Source of the DNA: an uncultured Collinsella sp.
Lineage (GTDB): Bacteria; Actinomycetota; Coriobacteriia; Coriobacteriales; Coriobacteriaceae
Length of the DNA stretch: 15,267 nt
Assembly: GCA_902470905.1 (NCBI GenBank)
Contig: CABRIC010000046.1
Span: 1-15,267 of the forward strand
Direction of reading: 5' to 3'
The notes beneath the pieces were generated by a model. It searched no databases. It was not told the origin of the DNA and was given only the letters and a program-made list of their open reading frames with translations. The position numbers and the translations under genes are program-made. This document shows positions 13,690 to 15,267 of this stretch, one piece after another; position 1 is the first letter of the stretch; each line of letters opens with the position of its first letter.

Positions 13690-13787
13690 GACGGCGTCAG
13701 CTGGCCGATTTGGCGCTCATTCGTCGGTCGCCGCCATAAGGCGTGCTCCCTCCTCTTTCGGGCCAAATCGACTCAGCTGACGCCGTC
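13690..13787. repeat. Long hairpin element 2 after rnpB
   Basis: A 98-bp imperfect palindrome, 8 bp after element 1. The outer arms are perfect for 14 bp (13690-13703 with 13774-13787, starting GACGGCGTCAGCTG). The inner arm CGATTTGGC (13706-13714) pairs with GCCAAATCG (13762-13770). The tip is CGCC-ATAA-GGCG with its loop at 13736-13739. The arm sequence differs from element 1, but CCATAAGG and CTCnTCTTTC occur 16 bp apart in both, so the two appear related. Confidence 0.8.
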
Positions 13788-13901
13788 TCGCTGTCTTTGC
13801 CTGGTCATTGACGTTGCCGTTCTATTTACTGGGGCTAACGGTACGGGCTTTGCCTTATTATTGAGGCTGTTTGTTGCTTTGCTTGTTGTTGAGGGGCTTT
13901 G

Positions 13902-14537
13902 TTGGACAGCTATTTTACTCTGCAATCGAATATTGAGGTTTCGGGCGAGTTTTTGGACCGCAAGAGCCGGTTTATTGCCCAGCTGGTCCATATTGAGTCC
14001 GAGGATGAGGCGAATGCCTTTATCGAGATGGTTCGCAAGCGTCATTACGACGCTCGACACAATGTTCCCGCGTGGATTTTAGTCGATGGACGCGAGCGCC
14101 AGAGCGATGATGGTGAGCCGAGCCGCACGAGCGGTATGCCGACGCTCGAGGTGTTGCGCGGCGCAGAGCTCAAAAATGTTTGCTGCGTGGTGACGCGCTA
14201 TTTTGGTGGCACGCTGTTGGGACCTGGTGGCTTGGTGCGCGCCTATACTGCGGCGACGCAGGCGGCGGTGGCAGCTGCTCGGGAGGCCGGGCAGATTGTC
14301 GAGATGACGAGCGTCGTGCCTGTTGACGTGCATGTGGCCTATCCGCAGTATGAGCAGGTGCTTCGTTTGGCGCAGGATTCGGGTGCCAAGGTTTCGGATA
14401 CCGATTACGCGGATGCCGTGACACTTCACCTGGTATTCAAAGCGGGGGAGCAGGAGCCGTTTTGCGCTAAGATGCGCGAGCTTATGGCGGGGCGCGAAGA
14501 GATCGAGGTCGGCGCTCCCAAATTTGCCGAGTTCTAA
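13902..14537 (+). CDS. YigZ/IMPACT-family protein (UPF0029)
   Basis: 211 aa, normal for the family. The N-terminal IMPACT/UPF0029 domain (about 1-125) has the signatures RKSRFIAQ, ARHNVPAW, DDGEPSRTSGMP and VVTRYFGGTLLGPGGLVRAY. A ferredoxin-like C-terminal domain follows. The biochemical role is unsettled; relatives are linked to translation control and nucleic-acid binding. Two TTG codons stand at 13899 and 13902, and an in-frame TGA lies just upstream, so the start must be one of them. I prefer 13902 because AGGGG (13892-13896) is then 5 bases away, against 2. The upstream region is unusually T/G-rich, with no clear promoter. Confidence 0.9.
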   Translation: MDSYFTLQSNIEVSGEFLDRKSRFIAQLVHIESEDEANAFIEMVRKRHYDARHNVPAWILVDGRERQSDDGEPSRTSGMPTLEVLRGAELKNVCCVVTRYFGGTLLGPGGLVRAYTAATQAAVAAAREAGQIVEMTSVVPVDVHVAYPQYEQVLRLAQDSGAKVSDTDYADAVTLHLVFKAGEQEPFCAKMRELMAGREEIEVGAPKFAEF

Positions 14538-14540
14538 CGG

Positions 14541-14593
14541 CGACGGCCGGCGTTCTTTTGGATGGATCCCAAACGCGCCGGCCGTCGTTTTAT
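14541..14593 (+). terminator. Intrinsic terminator after the YigZ-family gene
   Basis: CGACGGCCGGCG (14541-14552) pairs perfectly with CGCCGGCCGTCG (14576-14587) over a 23-base loop, then TTTTAT. It begins 4 bp after the stop and lies between two convergent genes. Confidence 0.85.
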
Positions 14594-14604
14594 GTTGCTG
14601 CCGT

Positions 14605-15051
14605 TTACTCGGCGAGCTGCTTTAGCACATCGCAGGCGATCTCGACGGCATCGTCGATGCAGCCGGGGCAGCTGCGGAGCGGACCTTTATCCGATCCGAT
14701 GCCCTTGAGCGTGCCGCAGACGGTCGTCGTGTTCTTCTCGCCAAATCGCTTGGCAATCTCGCGCGACAGCTTGTAGGTCTGGCCTTTGGTCTTGGGGTTC
14801 TCCATGCCGTCGCTCATTACAAAGCCCATGATGGCAACAGCGCCCGAGATGGCGCCGCAGGTCTCGGTCATGCCACCCATGCCGGCGCCAAAGCCCTCGG
14901 TGAGGGTAAAGGCGGTCTGGGAGTCGAGCCCGACGGCAGGTGCGAGCGTGCAGGCAACGGCCTGTGCGCAGTTAAAGCCGCGGGCGTGGTATTCGGCAGC
15001 CTGAGCCTGGCAGGCGGCGGTGTCGAGCTGGGTGGTATCGATTTGCTTCAT
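14605..15051 (-). CDS. C_GCAxxG_C_C family protein
   Basis: 148 aa, the size of this family of small cysteine-rich proteins found mostly in anaerobes. The function is unproven; a redox or metal role is assumed from the cysteines. Conserved elements seen are GFNCAQAV (C28), EGFGAGMGGMTETCGAISG (C65), TVCG (C112) and RSCPGC (C128, C131), with C140 near the end. C14 and C34 are extra. No twin-arginine or secretion signal is visible. The start is ATG 15051, with AAGGAG about 5 bases upstream on the minus strand. The frame is open to 15159, but the extension lacks family character. A leader hairpin (GTCACGG 15065-15071 with CCGTGAC 15090-15096) overlaps the region just upstream of the ribosome site. 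Confidence 0.88.
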   Translation of the reverse strand: MKQIDTTQLDTAACQAQAAEYHARGFNCAQAVACTLAPAVGLDSQTAFTLTEGFGAGMGGMTETCGAISGAVAIMGFVMSDGMENPKTKGQTYKLSREIAKRFGEKNTTTVCGTLKGIGSDKGPLRSCPGCIDDAVEIACDVLKQLAE

Positions 15052-15221
15052 CGTTGTCTCCTTGGTCACGGTGTATCCGCCTATGGTACCCGTGACGGGG
15101 CATGTAATCATCGAGAGCTTTATGGATGCCTCATTTTTATCTATCGAGCAAATGCCCAAGGCTTGAGATAAATACCCCTAATCAATTTGTCCCATAACCT
15201 ACCTTGGGGATGGGTTGAGAG

Positions 15222-15267
15222 CTGTCTCTTATACACATCTGACGCTGCCGACGATACTCCTTGTGTA
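15222..15267 (+). other. Nextera i5-side sequencing adapter (artefact)
   Basis: The mosaic end CTGTCTCTTATACACATCT (15222-15240) is followed by GACGCTGCCGACGA (15241-15254), an eight-base index TACTCCTT (15255-15262) and GTGTA, the start of the P5 complement. The index is the reverse complement of AAGGAGTA, which I recall as S507. This is not genomic. Confidence 0.98.

Noticed and set aside
13583..13787. Integron attC sites, CRISPR repeats or a retron RNA
   Set aside because: No attC core sites (GTTRRRY / RYYYAAC), no integrase, no spacer-repeat periodicity, no cas genes and no reverse transcriptase in the window.

Overview
The window is a 15.3 kb contig from a high-GC bacterium. Short leaders, strong Shine-Dalgarno (SD) sites, a four-domain ribosomal protein S1, a PolA without proofreading residues and a type-A-like RNase P RNA together suggest an actinobacterium. 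Most likely it is a gut Coriobacteriia of the Collinsella type (inference from protein character; no search was run). Both ends are Illumina Nextera adapter sequence with index bases (1-44 and 15222-15267). Only 45-15221 is genomic, and the apparent upstream extension of polA is adapter-encoded.

Layout. polA (+, 52-2802) converges on a Cof-type HAD phosphatase (-, 3081-3908) across a long inverted repeat (2907-3104) that includes the end of the HAD gene. A 555-bp gene-poor region follows. It holds a promoter, a 24-codon ORF with a strong ribosome site whose last ten codons contain six arginines and end in Arg-Arg-Arg-stop, and about 200 nt of pairing-rich sequence before argG (4464-5690). A small 56-aa ORF (5924-6094) sits behind a strong terminator, followed by argH (6213-7643). 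argG and argH encode the last two steps of arginine synthesis.

Next come ndk (+, 8029-8433) converging on rpiB (-, 8585-9052) with back-to-back terminators. A [4Fe-4S] cysteine desulfidase/serine dehydratase-family gene (+, 9325-10644) then converges on a second HAD hydrolase (-, 10641-11399) so tightly that the two stop codons share one TTAA. Ribosomal protein S1 (rpsA, TTG start, 11715-12881), RNase P RNA (rnpB, about 13205-13566), a YigZ/IMPACT-family gene (13902-14537) and a C_GCAxxG_C_C-family gene (-, 14605-15051) complete the window.

Most genes are ordinary housekeeping functions. The most interesting material is non-coding. First is the candidate arginine-codon leader peptide and structured leader of argG. 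Second is a pair of tandem 98-99 bp hairpin elements after rnpB, with different arm sequences but the same loop core at identical spacing. Third is the inverted duplication between polA and the HAD gene. All RNA structures were paired by eye and have not been folded by software.
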